A stretch of 64,000 bases of DNA, taken from Rhodococcus sp. W8901. Its GTDB lineage: Bacteria > Actinomycetota > Actinomycetes > Mycobacteriales > Mycobacteriaceae. The position numbers and the translations under genes are program-made. The DNA lies in contig NZ_CP054690.1 in the NCBI RefSeq assembly GCF_013348805.1, positions 5,580,001 to 5,644,000 on the forward strand. The letters run 5' to 3'. Shown in pieces: positions 25,809-34,644 of the stretch; the first letter of the stretch is position 1; each line of letters opens with the position of its first letter. The notes under the pieces were generated by a model that worked only from the letters and a program-made list of their open reading frames with translations, was not told the origin of the DNA and searched no databases.

Positions 25809-27395
25809 TCACTCGGCGCGCACTGGAACCCGGGGGCGCAGCCATGCCGGCAACCATTTCGGTGGCGCGTCCTCGGCCTGGTCGAGGACGCCGCCGACGG
25901 GGTCGTCGATGAAGCCGAACCGCACCAGATCCTCCGACGGCCGGTAGATCTGACGCAGGATCAGTGCGCACAGCGCGAGGACTGCGAGGTCGCGCAGCAC
26001 GACGGCGCCGGTGAACCACTGCTCGGGCAGTCCCTTGTTGGACACGCCGAGGTAGTACATCATCCGCGGCACCCAGACGAGGGCGTCGATCGTCATCCAC
26101 GCCAGCAGGATCCGACGGTGGGGGAGGGCGAGGACCGCGAGCGGCACCAGCCACAGCGAGTACTGCGGGCTCCACACCTTGTTGGTGAGCAGGAACCCGG
26201 CCACCACCAGGAAGCACAGCTGCGCCACCCGGGGCCGAGTCGGCGCGGTCAGGGCCACCCAGGCGACACCGGCGCAGACCGCGACGAACGCCAGCAGCGA
26301 CACCGCGTTGAGCACGCTGGGCGCCTCGCCCGCGGCGAGGGGGCCGTCGAAGCCGGCCCACCCGGTGAACGAGGTGATGACGTTGTAGATCGAGTCGGGG
26401 TCGGCGCCGCGCTCGGAGTTGAGGCGGTAGAACTCCGCCCAGCCGCGCGGGAACAGCAGCGCGATGGGCAGATTCACCGCCAGCCAGGCTCCGGCCGCGG
26501 CCGCGGTCGCCTGCCACCACGGGCGCATCCGTCCCGTACGCAGACACAGCACCAGCAGCGGGCCGAGCAGGAACAGCGGATAGAGCTTCGCGGCGCCGCC
26601 GAGGCCGAGGAGGATGCCGGCGAGAACCGGACGTTTGCGCGACCACGCGAGCAGACCACCGGCCGCGAAGGCCGTCGCCAACAGGTCGAAGTTGGTGAAG
26701 GCGTGGACGATCACCAGTGGCGAGCAGGCGACGAGCGCCGCGTCCCACACGCGGCGGCCGGCCAGCAGCGCACTGGCCCACACCGTCACCAGCCACGCCG
26801 CGGCCAGGCCGAGCGCCACCACGTTGAAGTAGATCGCGACCTGCAGTCCGCCGGGCAGCCACGGGGTCGCGTCCCACGCCTTCGCGACCACCATCGACGC
26901 GTACTGGTAGAGCCCGGACAGCACCGGGTACTCCATGTAGCGACGCTGCACGGAGCCGTCGGCGGCCGGCTCCTCCCACCACTTCTTGTACGGGAAGGCG
27001 CCCTCGTCGAGATGTTCGGCGCCGTACAGCGGGACGGTGTCGGAGTAACACATCGCCACGTACTGGCGGTTGCCGCTCCAGTCCAATCCCAGCGCGCCGT
27101 CGGCGCCGACCGGGCCCTGCTGGATGCAGCCGGCCTTGGTGAACCAACCGAGACTCAGGAACACCACGGCCAGCAGCAGAATCACCCGCATCGGGGTGAA
27201 GAAGCGGGTCCGTCCGATCAGCGCGTGCCGACCGACCGGGCCACCGATCGTCGACGACAGTTGTGCCGTCAGCGGATCGGTGTGGCCCGGCACGTCCCGC
27301 CAGTCCGCGGAGCGCCGATCCGCAGCGAGCGGCGCCGGCGACACCAGCTCGACGCCGGTGTCGGTCTCGGTGCTGCCCGGTGCGTTGTCGGCCAC
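25809..27395 (-). CDS. GT87-family membrane glycosyltransferase (Rv0051-like)
   Basis: A 528-residue polytopic protein, paralogous to the GT87 protein at 23906. A soluble N-terminus (about 70 residues) precedes the first helix (MRVILLLAVVFLSLGWFTKA). GT87 marks are VAMCYSDTVPLYG, RYMEYPVLSGLYQY, FTNFDLLATAFAA and KVWSPQYSLWLVPL. Its position directly after the class A PBP gene and on its strand matches Rv0051 next to ponA1 in M. tuberculosis. The 23-base gap to the PBP gene suggests co-transcription and a shared role in wall assembly. The Asp in the first external loop (GLDWSGNRQYVAMCYSD) is a likely catalytic residue. Confidence 0.85.
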   Translation of the reverse strand: MADNAPGSTETDTGVELVSPAPLAADRRSADWRDVPGHTDPLTAQLSSTIGGPVGRHALIGRTRFFTPMRVILLLAVVFLSLGWFTKAGCIQQGPVGADGALGLDWSGNRQYVAMCYSDTVPLYGAEHLDEGAFPYKKWWEEPAADGSVQRRYMEYPVLSGLYQYASMVVAKAWDATPWLPGGLQVAIYFNVVALGLAAAWLVTVWASALLAGRRVWDAALVACSPLVIVHAFTNFDLLATAFAAGGLLAWSRKRPVLAGILLGLGGAAKLYPLFLLGPLLVLCLRTGRMRPWWQATAAAAGAWLAVNLPIALLFPRGWAEFYRLNSERGADPDSIYNVITSFTGWAGFDGPLAAGEAPSVLNAVSLLAFVAVCAGVAWVALTAPTRPRVAQLCFLVVAGFLLTNKVWSPQYSLWLVPLAVLALPHRRILLAWMTIDALVWVPRMMYYLGVSNKGLPEQWFTGAVVLRDLAVLALCALILRQIYRPSEDLVRFGFIDDPVGGVLDQAEDAPPKWLPAWLRPRVPVRAE

Positions 27396-27418
27396 CCCGC
27401 GAGGCTACCGGGAAAGGG

Positions 27419-29995
27419 CTATCCGACGGGGACCGGCTGCGGGACCGCTCGCTGCTGCCCCTCCGGGGCCGTCGTGTCCGGCGGCTCCTGCCCCGACGTC
27501 GGCTCCTCCGGTGACGGAGTGGTAGTCGTGTCGGTGGGCTTGCCCGGCTTGATGCCCGGAATCGGGATCGTCACGCCCGGAAGGATCTCCATGTTGCTCG
27601 TGGTGATCTCGAGCGGCGGCGGAGTCGTCGTCGGCGGGGCCGTGGTCGACGGGGGCGCCGACGACGTCTTCGGCGCGGCCGGTGCCGAGTACGCGGGAAC
27701 TCCCGAGACACCGGCGATCGGATCCGGCGTCGGGAACTTCTCGATGTCGGTGCCCTTCAGCGCACCGTCCATCGTCGCCTTCCAGATGTCCGACGGCAGA
27801 CCCGAGCCGTAGATCATTCCGCCGTAGCTGTTCTCGATCGGCAGACCCTGCTCGGTACCGACCCACACCGCCGTCGACAGCGACGGGGTGTAGCCGACCA
27901 TCCACGCGTCCTTGTTGGAGCCGGTGTCACCGAGCTGCGCGGTGCCGGTCTTTGACGCCGACGGACGGCCACCGGCCAGCCCGTGGCCGCGCGAGTACGC
28001 CGCGATCGGCGTCATTGCGGCGGTGGTGTTGTCGGCCACCGCGGCGTCGATGACTTCCTCGCCGGTCGGCGTGCCGCGGTCGAGCAGCACGGTGCCGTCG
28101 GAGGTGACGACCTTCTGCACGAAGTGCGGCGTGTGGTAGACGCCGGAGGCCGCGAGCGTCGCGTACGCGGACGCCATGTCGATGGGCCGGGACTGGTACT
28201 GGCCCAGCACGATGCCGTTGTTCGGTCCGACGCCGCCCGGCTCGGTGAGCGAGGGGCCCACGCCCGGGATGTCCTCGGGGATGCCGGCCTTGTGGGCGAT
28301 GTCGGCGATGGCCTGCGGGCCGTCGTCCATCTGCAGCATCTGCCGGTAGAAGCTGGTGTTGAGTGAACGCTTGAGGGCCTCGGCGATGGTGCACGTGCCG
28401 CAGGACTCGCCCTCGACGTTGCCGATCGTGATGCCGTTGACGGTGAGCGGGCCGCTGTCGTACATCTGCGACAGCGGGATGCCCTGGTCCAGCGCGGCCG
28501 CGAGGCCGAACACCTTGAACGACGAACCGGTCTGCAGGCCGGCCTGCGCGAAGTCGTAGCCGCCGCCGTCGGCGCCGCCGTAGTAGGCGCGCACGGCACC
28601 CGACTTCGGGTCGACGGACACGACCGCGGTCCGCAGCTCGGACGGCTCACCGTCCATGTACGTCTCGACGGCGTCGACGGCAGCCGCCTGCGCCTGCGGG
28701 TCGATCGTCGAGGTGATCTGCAGGCCCTCGGTGTTGAGGTCCTGCTCGCTGATGCCGGCCGCCGACAGCTCCTTCAGCACCTGCTGCTTGATCAGGCCCT
28801 CCGGCCCGTTGCCGCCGCTGCCGTTGTCGACCTCGGCGAGAGGAATGACCTGCGGGAACTGGGTGGCGGCACGATCGGCGGCGCTGAGCGTGCCGCTGTC
28901 GACCATGCCGTCGAGGACGTAGTTCCAACGCGACTGGGCGCCGGTGGGATTGGTCTCGGGGTCCAGCAGCGACGGCAGCTGGATGACCGCGGCGAGCACG
29001 CCGCCCTCGGCCACCGTCAACTGCTCGACCGGCTTGCCGAAGTACGCCTCGGACGCGGCCGCGATGCCGTACGCGCCGCGACCGAAGTAGATGGTGTTGA
29101 GGTACGCGGCGAGGATGTCGTCCTTGGACCACTGCTTGGCCATCTTCGACGAGATCACCAGCTCACGCATCTTGCGGGTGAGCGAGCGCTCCGAACCCAC
29201 GAGCGCGTTCTTCACGTACTGCTGGGTGATGGTGGAGCCACCGCCGGCGCTGTCCTTGCCGAGCACGTTGTCGCGGGCCGCGCGCGCGAAACCGCTGACC
29301 GAGAATCCGGGGTTGGTGTAGAAGTTCCGGTCCTCGGCCGAGAGCACCGCGTTGCGCACGTGCTCCGGAATCTGGTCGATCGTGACCTCGGTGCGGTTGC
29401 CCTCGGGCGGCACGACGCGGCTGATCTCCGTCGTCCCGTCCGACGCCAGGATCGTCGCGACCTGATTGGTCTTCATATCGCCGGGCTTCGGTACGTCCTC
29501 GACGATGTACGCGACCATGAACGTCAGCATCGGCACGATCAGGCCGAGCGCGACCACGGCGTACGCGGTGCGGCGCGCGATCTTCCACTTGCTGGACTTG
29601 GTCTTCTTCGGACCCTTCGGCGGCTGACCGCCCGATCCGTCACCGGACTTGCGTGCGGTCGGCGGCGGGCCGGCCGGCGGACGCCCACCGGGACCGCGGC
29701 CCCCACCCTGTGCCGGACGCGGTCCCCCCTGTGCCGCACGCTGGCCGCCCTGGGGCGGACGCGGTCCACCCTGCGGCGGGCGCTGGCCTCCCTGCGGTGG
29801 ACGACCACCCTGCTGCGGCTGCCGTGAAGCCGGGCGACCGCCCTGCTGGGGACCCGGGTTGCGGCGCGGCGCGGGGCCCCCGGGGCCACCCACGGGACGG
29901 CCGGGCTGCTGCCCGGCCGGTCGTCCACTCTGCTGCGGGCCGTTCGGACGCCGCGGTCCGGTAGGTCGACCCTGGGGGTTGTTGGGGGAACTCAC
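27419..29995 (-). CDS. ponA: Bifunctional class A penicillin-binding protein (PonA-type)
   Basis: An 858-residue peptidoglycan synthase. The first 140 residues are cytoplasmic and rich in Pro, Gly, Gln and Arg, followed by one helix (about 144-165). The GT51 glycosyltransferase domain holds the catalytic Glu in LSAEDRNFYTNPGF (E221) and the motif KDDILAAYLNTIYFG. The transpeptidase domain has S491-x2-K494 (TGSSFK), S544-L-N546 and K682-TG. The C-terminal tail is Pro/Thr-rich and contains MEILPGVTIPIPG, a segment shared with both other PBPs in this window. The start is GTG, with GGAG upstream. Synteny with Rv0050 (ponA1) makes it the main septal/elongation PBP. It is downstream of the DUF5318 gene on the same strand. 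Confidence 0.93.
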   Translation of the reverse strand: MSSPNNPQGRPTGPRRPNGPQQSGRPAGQQPGRPVGGPGGPAPRRNPGPQQGGRPASRQPQQGGRPPQGGQRPPQGGPRPPQGGQRAAQGGPRPAQGGGRGPGGRPPAGPPPTARKSGDGSGGQPPKGPKKTKSSKWKIARRTAYAVVALGLIVPMLTFMVAYIVEDVPKPGDMKTNQVATILASDGTTEISRVVPPEGNRTEVTIDQIPEHVRNAVLSAEDRNFYTNPGFSVSGFARAARDNVLGKDSAGGGSTITQQYVKNALVGSERSLTRKMRELVISSKMAKQWSKDDILAAYLNTIYFGRGAYGIAAASEAYFGKPVEQLTVAEGGVLAAVIQLPSLLDPETNPTGAQSRWNYVLDGMVDSGTLSAADRAATQFPQVIPLAEVDNGSGGNGPEGLIKQQVLKELSAAGISEQDLNTEGLQITSTIDPQAQAAAVDAVETYMDGEPSELRTAVVSVDPKSGAVRAYYGGADGGGYDFAQAGLQTGSSFKVFGLAAALDQGIPLSQMYDSGPLTVNGITIGNVEGESCGTCTIAEALKRSLNTSFYRQMLQMDDGPQAIADIAHKAGIPEDIPGVGPSLTEPGGVGPNNGIVLGQYQSRPIDMASAYATLAASGVYHTPHFVQKVVTSDGTVLLDRGTPTGEEVIDAAVADNTTAAMTPIAAYSRGHGLAGGRPSASKTGTAQLGDTGSNKDAWMVGYTPSLSTAVWVGTEQGLPIENSYGGMIYGSGLPSDIWKATMDGALKGTDIEKFPTPDPIAGVSGVPAYSAPAAPKTSSAPPSTTAPPTTTPPPLEITTSNMEILPGVTIPIPGIKPGKPTDTTTTPSPEEPTSGQEPPDTTAPEGQQRAVPQPVPVG
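29698..29842 (-). repeat. In-frame Gln/Gly/Pro repeats in the PBP N-terminus
   Basis: Codons for residues about 52-99 of the PonA-type protein encode seven-residue units of the form PPQGGQR or PRPPQGG, repeated about six times. The DNA is correspondingly repetitive, so the unit number may vary between strains. Confidence 0.8.
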
Positions 29996-30089
29996 GTACG
30001 AATCTCCAGTAATCGGGTGACTGTGGGCAGTCCTCGGTTGCGTCGGTCGGTGGGCACAGCTGTCGGCTTCCTACGCTGTCGGTTCACTA

Positions 30090-30509
30090 CTACTCACTGG
30101 CGGTGCGGCGGCGCGGTGAGGACGTCCTCCTCGGCCGCTTCGGTGCCGGTACCGCACCGAGAACGTAGGACTGGACCAAGTGGTTCCAGCTGCATGTGCG
30201 GCACACCTCGACCACATGGACCGAGAATTCCTCCTCGGTCGCGGCCAGACGAACCAGTTCCTCGGGTGTCCGCGCCGAGCCCGACACCGGGCCCAGTTTG
30301 TCGCCGAACACCCAAGATACGAGGGTCAACTCTTCCTTGCGACAGATCGGGCACATCACCGAACTGCTGCGGCCGTGGAACTTGGCCGCGCGCAGCAGGT
30401 AGGGGCTCGCATCGCAGACTTCGGTCACGCCGGTCCGCCCCGAGTAGACCTCGGCGAGCAGGGACCGGCGCTGCAGCGCGTAGTCCACGACCTGCCGCTG
30501 TATCCGCAC
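30090..30509 (-). CDS. DUF5318 family zinc-ribbon protein (Rv0049-like)
   Basis: A 139-residue conserved actinobacterial protein starting at GTG (30507-30509) with VRIQRQVVDYALQRRSLLAE. Two CxxC pairs (VMCPICRKE near 53-56 and VCRTCSWNH near 103-106) should bind zinc. The sequence follows M. tuberculosis Rv0049, and the gene sits just upstream of the PonA-type gene, as there. A longer frame to 31172 is open upstream but overlaps the divergent gene and has no family support. Function is unknown; conserved linkage suggests a part in PonA or envelope control. Confidence 0.82.
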   Translation of the reverse strand: MRIQRQVVDYALQRRSLLAEVYSGRTGVTEVCDASPYLLRAAKFHGRSSSVMCPICRKEELTLVSWVFGDKLGPVSGSARTPEELVRLAATEEEFSVHVVEVCRTCSWNHLVQSYVLGAVPAPKRPRRTSSPRRRTASE

Positions 30510-30644
30510 GGAGACCAGAGTACGTGCGTCACCCGTCGGCGGGGTGTGCCGGGAGGCGCCGCACGTGGGGACGAACACAAGGTCTTGACATGCGACGGTA
30601 CCGCCGGAAACGGGTGGTGCCGGGCGACCGTCCGAGCGGTTTCC

Positions 30645-30660
30645 TAAGATCACGACCGTG
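30645..30660 (+). promoter_or_regulatory. Leaderless promoter of the first DUF1707 gene
   Basis: TAAGAT (30645-30650) stands 7 bases before the GTG start at 30658, the spacing of a -10 box for a leaderless transcript. The flanking sequence recurs almost unchanged before the gene at 32460. Confidence 0.6.
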
Positions 30661-31524
30661 TCCGGGCAGGCTTCCTCCAGTACTCGTGCGCGCGATATCG
30701 ATCGCGCGCAGACCTGCGGAGTGCTCGACGCCGGATACAGCGAGGGCCAGCTCGACACGACCGAGCACGACGCCCGCACCGCCGCCGCGATGAAGGCCAA
30801 GACGCTCGGTGAACTCGACGCGCTGGTGTCCGACCTGCAGATTCCCGCGCACCTCGTCGAGACCGCACTCCGGACCGCCACCGCACCCCGTCGATTACGG
30901 CGCGGGCCGGTGATCGCCGCTGCCATCGCGGCCGTCGCCGTCGTGATCGGGACCGTGTTCTTCGTCGCACGCGACGACGAGACCGCGCAGACGCCCGCCG
31001 CGCCGGAGGTCGTTGCCGCTGCCGAGGAACCCGCGCCGCTGCCGGCACCGATTCCGGGCGAGCCCGACGCGATCGTGATCGAGCCGATCGACACGACCAC
31101 CGTCGAGGGGATCCGGGCTTTCATCGACCGGTACCGCGCCAAGTTCAAGCACACCCTGGTCGATCGCGCCATCTTCTACCCCGAGCGGGCGTCGGTGGAC
31201 CGCGCGGTCGACGGGGCACCACACCTGTACCAGCGGTACGACTTCATGAACGGGTTCAAGCCGTCGATGACCCCGAGTGGGCGAGGCCCCGACACACAAG
31301 CGATCGACCTGGCCGACATCGATCTCGACCGGCTGGCGGCCAACCTCGCCACGGCCCCGGATCGGGTACGGCTCTCGACCGGCCGGATCGGCGACATCGA
31401 CGTCCGCACCACCGGCGGCGAGGCCGAGGTGGCGATCAGCGTCGAGAGCCCTGACAAGCGATCCGGCAGCGTGTACACGACACTCGGCGGCGACGAGATC
31501 GACGTCCGAACTGCGGACAGGTGA
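30658..31524 (+). CDS. DUF1707-type single-helix membrane protein, copy A1 (Rv0048c position)
   Basis: A 288-residue protein. The N-terminal DUF1707-like part (about 10-65: ARDIDRAQTCGVLDAGYSEG, then AAMKAKTLGELDALVSDLQI) precedes one transmembrane helix (about 81-101) and an exterior domain rich in acidic residues, with IEPIDTTTVEGIRAFIDRYR. It occupies the place of Rv0048c, divergent from the DUF5318 gene. It is the first of four genes that form a duplicated A-B pair. Its stop overlaps the GTG of the next gene (GTGA), so the two are coupled. The function of the family is unknown; an envelope sensor or anchor is a guess. Confidence 0.75.
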   Translation: MSGQASSSTRARDIDRAQTCGVLDAGYSEGQLDTTEHDARTAAAMKAKTLGELDALVSDLQIPAHLVETALRTATAPRRLRRGPVIAAAIAAVAVVIGTVFFVARDDETAQTPAAPEVVAAAEEPAPLPAPIPGEPDAIVIEPIDTTTVEGIRAFIDRYRAKFKHTLVDRAIFYPERASVDRAVDGAPHLYQRYDFMNGFKPSMTPSGRGPDTQAIDLADIDLDRLAANLATAPDRVRLSTGRIGDIDVRTTGGEAEVAISVESPDKRSGSVYTTLGGDEIDVRTADR

Positions 31525-32369
31525 CGATGACACCGACCGAACGCCGAAACCTCGCGACCTCCCTGCGCCTACGCGCCCGTGACAGTGACCGCGACGGTGT
31601 GTGCGAGGTGCTCGACGCGGCGCGCGGCACCGGCCAGTTGTCCGAGGACGAACACCGCGCCCGCCTGGAATCCGCGGCGACGGCACGCACGCTGGGCGAT
31701 CTGGACCGCCTCGTTCGGGACTTGCAGGTTCCGCGGGAGCTGTCGAATGCGGTTCCTGCCCCACCGCGGGACCGGAGCATGCGGTGGATCGCCGCTCTCG
31801 GTATCGCGGCCGTGCTCACGGTGGGCGGGGCCGTGGTCCTGACGCAGTCGGGCGAAGACGCTCCTTCCGCCGCCCCGGGCGTCGCCGCCGTCGATGCGGA
31901 ATCGTCCGACCTGTTGACGCTCACCGAGATGAACCGCCTGTTCGACACCCTCGAGCAGAAGCTCGGCGGCCTGGAGGTCGACGAGCTGCGCGTGTACCCC
32001 GAGCGTGCCGACATCGTTCGCCCCGTCCCGGGAAAGCCTGGCCGGAGCGAGAGGTACAGCTACGAGATCGAATCCGGGAGTCCCACCTTCGACGGTCCCG
32101 ACGACGGTGGAACCCGCACACCCACCGTTCCGGTGGACCTCGCGGAACTTCGGCCGAACCTGCCCAAGCTGATCGGCTTGGTACGCGGGATCGAGCAGAG
32201 CGTCGCAGTGCCGAACCCGGACTCGGTCCATCTGTCGATCGACCGCGACCGCTCCGTCGACATACCGGCCGTCGAGATCCTGGCGTCCAATCAGGACATC
32301 GCTGCCAACGGGTGGCTGACCATCGGATTCGACGGCGAGATTCTGGAAGTCCGTAGAGCCGACCAGTAG
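31521..32369 (+). CDS. DUF1707-type single-helix membrane protein, copy B1
   Basis: A 282-residue protein with an N-terminal DUF1707-like domain (RARDSDRDGVCEVLDAARGT, then LESAATARTLGDLDRLVRDL) and one membrane helix (about 92-110). The exterior domain contains ELRVYPERADIVRPVPGKPG and LAELRPNLPKLIGLVRGIEQ. It starts at GTG 31521, overlapping the previous stop by 4 bases; an ATG 6 bases later is an alternative. Its exterior domain is clearly related to that of the gene at 33305 (B2), while its N-terminus is related to A1 and A2. Function unknown. Confidence 0.75.
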   Translation: MTMTPTERRNLATSLRLRARDSDRDGVCEVLDAARGTGQLSEDEHRARLESAATARTLGDLDRLVRDLQVPRELSNAVPAPPRDRSMRWIAALGIAAVLTVGGAVVLTQSGEDAPSAAPGVAAVDAESSDLLTLTEMNRLFDTLEQKLGGLEVDELRVYPERADIVRPVPGKPGRSERYSYEIESGSPTFDGPDDGGTRTPTVPVDLAELRPNLPKLIGLVRGIEQSVAVPNPDSVHLSIDRDRSVDIPAVEILASNQDIAANGWLTIGFDGEILEVRRADQ

Positions 32370-32446
32370 GCACTTCGTGCTCGATCTTCTCCACCCGTGT
32401 AGTTCGTCGGTTCGGACGTGGTTGCACAACAGTCCGAACGGTTTCC

Positions 32447-32462
32447 TAGGATCACGGACGTG
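32447..32462 (+). promoter_or_regulatory. Leaderless promoter of the second DUF1707 pair
   Basis: TAGGAT (32447-32452) lies 7 bases before the GTG at 32460, matching the arrangement upstream of 30658. About 30 bases of the upstream sequence are also nearly the same, so promoter and gene were duplicated together. Confidence 0.6.
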
Positions 32463-33308
32463 TCCGCCCCCGTCTCCGCCAAAGCCCGCGCGCGCGACAT
32501 CGATCGCGCCCAGACATGTGGACTCCTGGACGCCGGATACAGCGAGGGGCAACTCGATCCGACCGAGTATCAGACCCGGACCGCGCAGGCCATGAAGGCC
32601 AAGACGCTCGGGGAACTCGCCTCTCTCGTCGAGGACCTGCAGATTCCCGAGCATCTCGTCGAAGCCGCACGGGAGGCCACGCCGGCACCTCGCAGACGTG
32701 TCCCGGGTCGCGCTGTGGCCGCGATCGTGGTTGCGGTCGTGGCGATCTGCGGAACGGTGATGTACACGAATCGAGGCGACGCCGCGGCGCCCGAGGCGGT
32801 CGTCGCGGCCGAACCGGCCCCTGTCGCGCCCGGCGAGCCGCAGCCGATCGTGGTCGAGCCGCTCGATCCTCGCTCACCCGAGGGGATCCGCGACTTCCTG
32901 CGCCAGTACGAGCTGAAGTTCGGTGATCTGCAGGTGGACGACGTGATCTTCTACCCGACCTACGTGTTCTTCACCCGGATGTTGGACGGCCAACCGCATC
33001 GCGCACAGGACTGGAGCTTCCGCGGCGGGTTCTCGACGGTGCGGGAGCCCGATTCGCGACCCCTGGACACCACCACGGTCGACCTCGCGGCCCTCGACGT
33101 CGACCGACTCGCCGAGGTTCTCGCGACAGGACCGGGCCGTGTCGGGATGCCGGCGGCCCAGGTCGAGCACATCTTCGTGCGACCGGATTCGACGGCGGGG
33201 GAGGGCCTGGTCAGCTACCTGTTCGAGGACCGCGAGGAACAAACGGGAATGGTGGACACGCGGATGGACGGCACCGTGGTCGACGTCTCGCCGGCCCAGG
33301 GGCGATGA
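32460..33308 (+). CDS. DUF1707-type single-helix membrane protein, copy A2
   Basis: A 282-residue paralogue of the protein at 30658: the N-terminus ARDIDRAQTCGLLDAGYSEG is almost identical, one membrane helix follows (about 79-97), then an exterior domain with VEPLDPRSPEGIRDFLRQYE and DLAALDVDRLAEVLATGPGR. I start it at GTG 32460 because that position matches A1 in both protein and promoter; an earlier GTG at 32418 is open. Its stop overlaps the ATG of the next gene (ATGA). Function unknown. Confidence 0.75.
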   Translation: MSAPVSAKARARDIDRAQTCGLLDAGYSEGQLDPTEYQTRTAQAMKAKTLGELASLVEDLQIPEHLVEAAREATPAPRRRVPGRAVAAIVVAVVAICGTVMYTNRGDAAAPEAVVAAEPAPVAPGEPQPIVVEPLDPRSPEGIRDFLRQYELKFGDLQVDDVIFYPTYVFFTRMLDGQPHRAQDWSFRGGFSTVREPDSRPLDTTTVDLAALDVDRLAEVLATGPGRVGMPAAQVEHIFVRPDSTAGEGLVSYLFEDREEQTGMVDTRMDGTVVDVSPAQGR

Positions 33309-33970
33309 GCATGCCGAACCGCCGCACCCCGGACAACCTCGATCGACTCGTCCGAGACCTGCAGGCGCCGCCGGCGCCGAGCGACACCGTCGCGCCGTCG
33401 CCACAGCCGCAGAGCACTCGCTGGATCGTCGCGCTCGCGGCGGCCGTCGTCGTGGTGTGCGGCATCGTCGTGGTCACCTCGAATCGGGATCATGCCGGTC
33501 CGGCCGGCCCCACGGTGGGCACCGAGCTGATCACCGCGGCGGGGCTCGGGCAGATGCTCGACGACATCGACCGGCAACTGGGCGACTCGGAGGTCGACAG
33601 CCTGACGATCTACCCCGACTACGCGTCGATCTCGCGCCCGGTACCCGGTGCGCCCGGTAGCGAGCAGTCGTATCGGTACGAGGACGGACAGCTGACGGAC
33701 AACGGAAGGTCACCCGGCCGCACCGAGGGCGTACCCGTCGACCTCACCGAGCTCCGCCCGAACGTCCCCCAGCTGATCGGGCTCGTCTACGGCGCCGACC
33801 GCACCCTCGGCGTGGCCGACCCGACCCGGGTCTATCTGATCGCGCAGCGCGACGACGACAACGGGCCGGTCGTGAGTATCCACCTGTGGAACGAGACCAC
33901 GGGCGCGCAGGGCTTCCTGACGGTCGGCTTCGACGGCGCCGTCCGCGAGGTCTACCGAGCCGACCAGTAG
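33305..33970 (+). CDS. Single-helix membrane protein, copy B2, lacking the DUF1707 domain
   Basis: A 221-residue paralogue of the protein at 31521. The exterior part matches well (TIYPDYASISRPVPGAPG; LTELRPNVPQLIGLVYGADR; ending FDGAVREVYRADQ), but the N-terminus keeps only the end of the DUF1707 domain (DNLDRLVRDLQAP) before the helix (about 40-58). The gene therefore lost about 60 codons at its 5' end after duplication, and now starts at an ATG that overlaps the A2 stop. Function unknown. Confidence 0.72.
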   Translation: MSMPNRRTPDNLDRLVRDLQAPPAPSDTVAPSPQPQSTRWIVALAAAVVVVCGIVVVTSNRDHAGPAGPTVGTELITAAGLGQMLDDIDRQLGDSEVDSLTIYPDYASISRPVPGAPGSEQSYRYEDGQLTDNGRSPGRTEGVPVDLTELRPNVPQLIGLVYGADRTLGVADPTRVYLIAQRDDDNGPVVSIHLWNETTGAQGFLTVGFDGAVREVYRADQ

Positions 33971-34009
33971 GTCTTCCACCTGCTGTTTTCGCTCAACTGT
34001 GTGCCCGTA

Positions 34010-34026
34010 TATATCGGTGCGATATA
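34010..34026. promoter_or_regulatory. Palindromic operator before padR
   Basis: TATATC (34010-34015) and GATATA (34021-34026) form an inverted repeat around GGTGC, about 50 bases before the padR start. PadR-family regulators often bind such AT-rich palindromes, so autoregulation of padR-ino1 is likely. A TATAGT overlapping the right arm may be the -10 box. Confidence 0.55.
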
Positions 34027-34077
34027 GTTGGCAATCGCATCTGTCGGTTATGTTCGGGACACTCAGGGGGTGTGATC

Positions 34078-34644
34078 TTGCTCGAGCTCGCAATTCTCGG
34101 GCTGCTCCTCGAGTCACCCATGCACGGATACGAGCTGCGTAAGCGGCTGACCGGCCTGCTCGGTGCGTTCCGCGCCTTCTCCTACGGCTCGCTCTACCCG
34201 ACCCTTCGGCGCATGCAGGCCGACGGGTTGATCGCCGAGGACGCCGGCGCGGACGGCACCGTCAAGCGCCGGGCGCGCCGCGTGTACGAGCTCACCCCCG
34301 CCGGTCGGAAGCGTTTCTCCGAGCTGGTGGCGGACACGGGGCCCCAGAACTACACCGACGACGGGTTCGGCGTGCACCTTGCCTTCTTCAGCCGCACCCC
34401 CGCCGAGGCGCGGATGCGAATTCTGGAAGGCAGGCGACGTCAGGTCGAGGAGCGCCGTGAGGGTCTCCGGGACGCCGTCGGGCGGGCCACCGGGTCACTC
34501 GACCGCTACACCCGCCAGCTCCATCAGCTCGGTCTCGAGTCGAGCGAACGGGAAGTGCGGTGGCTGAACGAGCTGATCGCCGCCGAACAATCATCAACAG
34601 CAACAGCACCCAAGAAAAACGAAGGAGAACCCGACCATGGGTGA
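34078..34644 (+). CDS. PadR-family transcriptional regulator (Rv0047c-like)
   Basis: A 188-residue PadR protein. The winged-helix domain comes first ([56 protein letters not shown]), followed by the helical C-terminal dimerisation domain (about 110-175). I start it at TTG 34078, as GGGGG lies 7 bases upstream and homologues begin MLELAIL; GTG 34072 is closer to the GGGGG than usual. Its end overlaps ino1 by 8 bases, matching the Rv0047c-ino1 arrangement, so it probably controls inositol-phosphate synthesis as well as itself. Confidence 0.88.
   Translation: MLELAILGLLLESPMHGYELRKRLTGLLGAFRAFSYGSLYPTLRRMQADGLIAEDAGADGTVKRRARRVYELTPAGRKRFSELVADTGPQNYTDDGFGVHLAFFSRTPAEARMRILEGRRRQVEERREGLRDAVGRATGSLDRYTRQLHQLGLESSEREVRWLNELIAAEQSSTATAPKKNEGEPDHG

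Noticed and set aside
25009-27147. Open frame of about 712 codons overlapping two GT87 genes
   Set aside because: Arg/Pro-rich shadow of the GT87 genes with no recognisable motif.
29698-29842. A CRISPR-like array suggested by short regular repeats
   Set aside because: The repeats are 21-base in-frame codon repeats of the PBP N-terminus without spacers.
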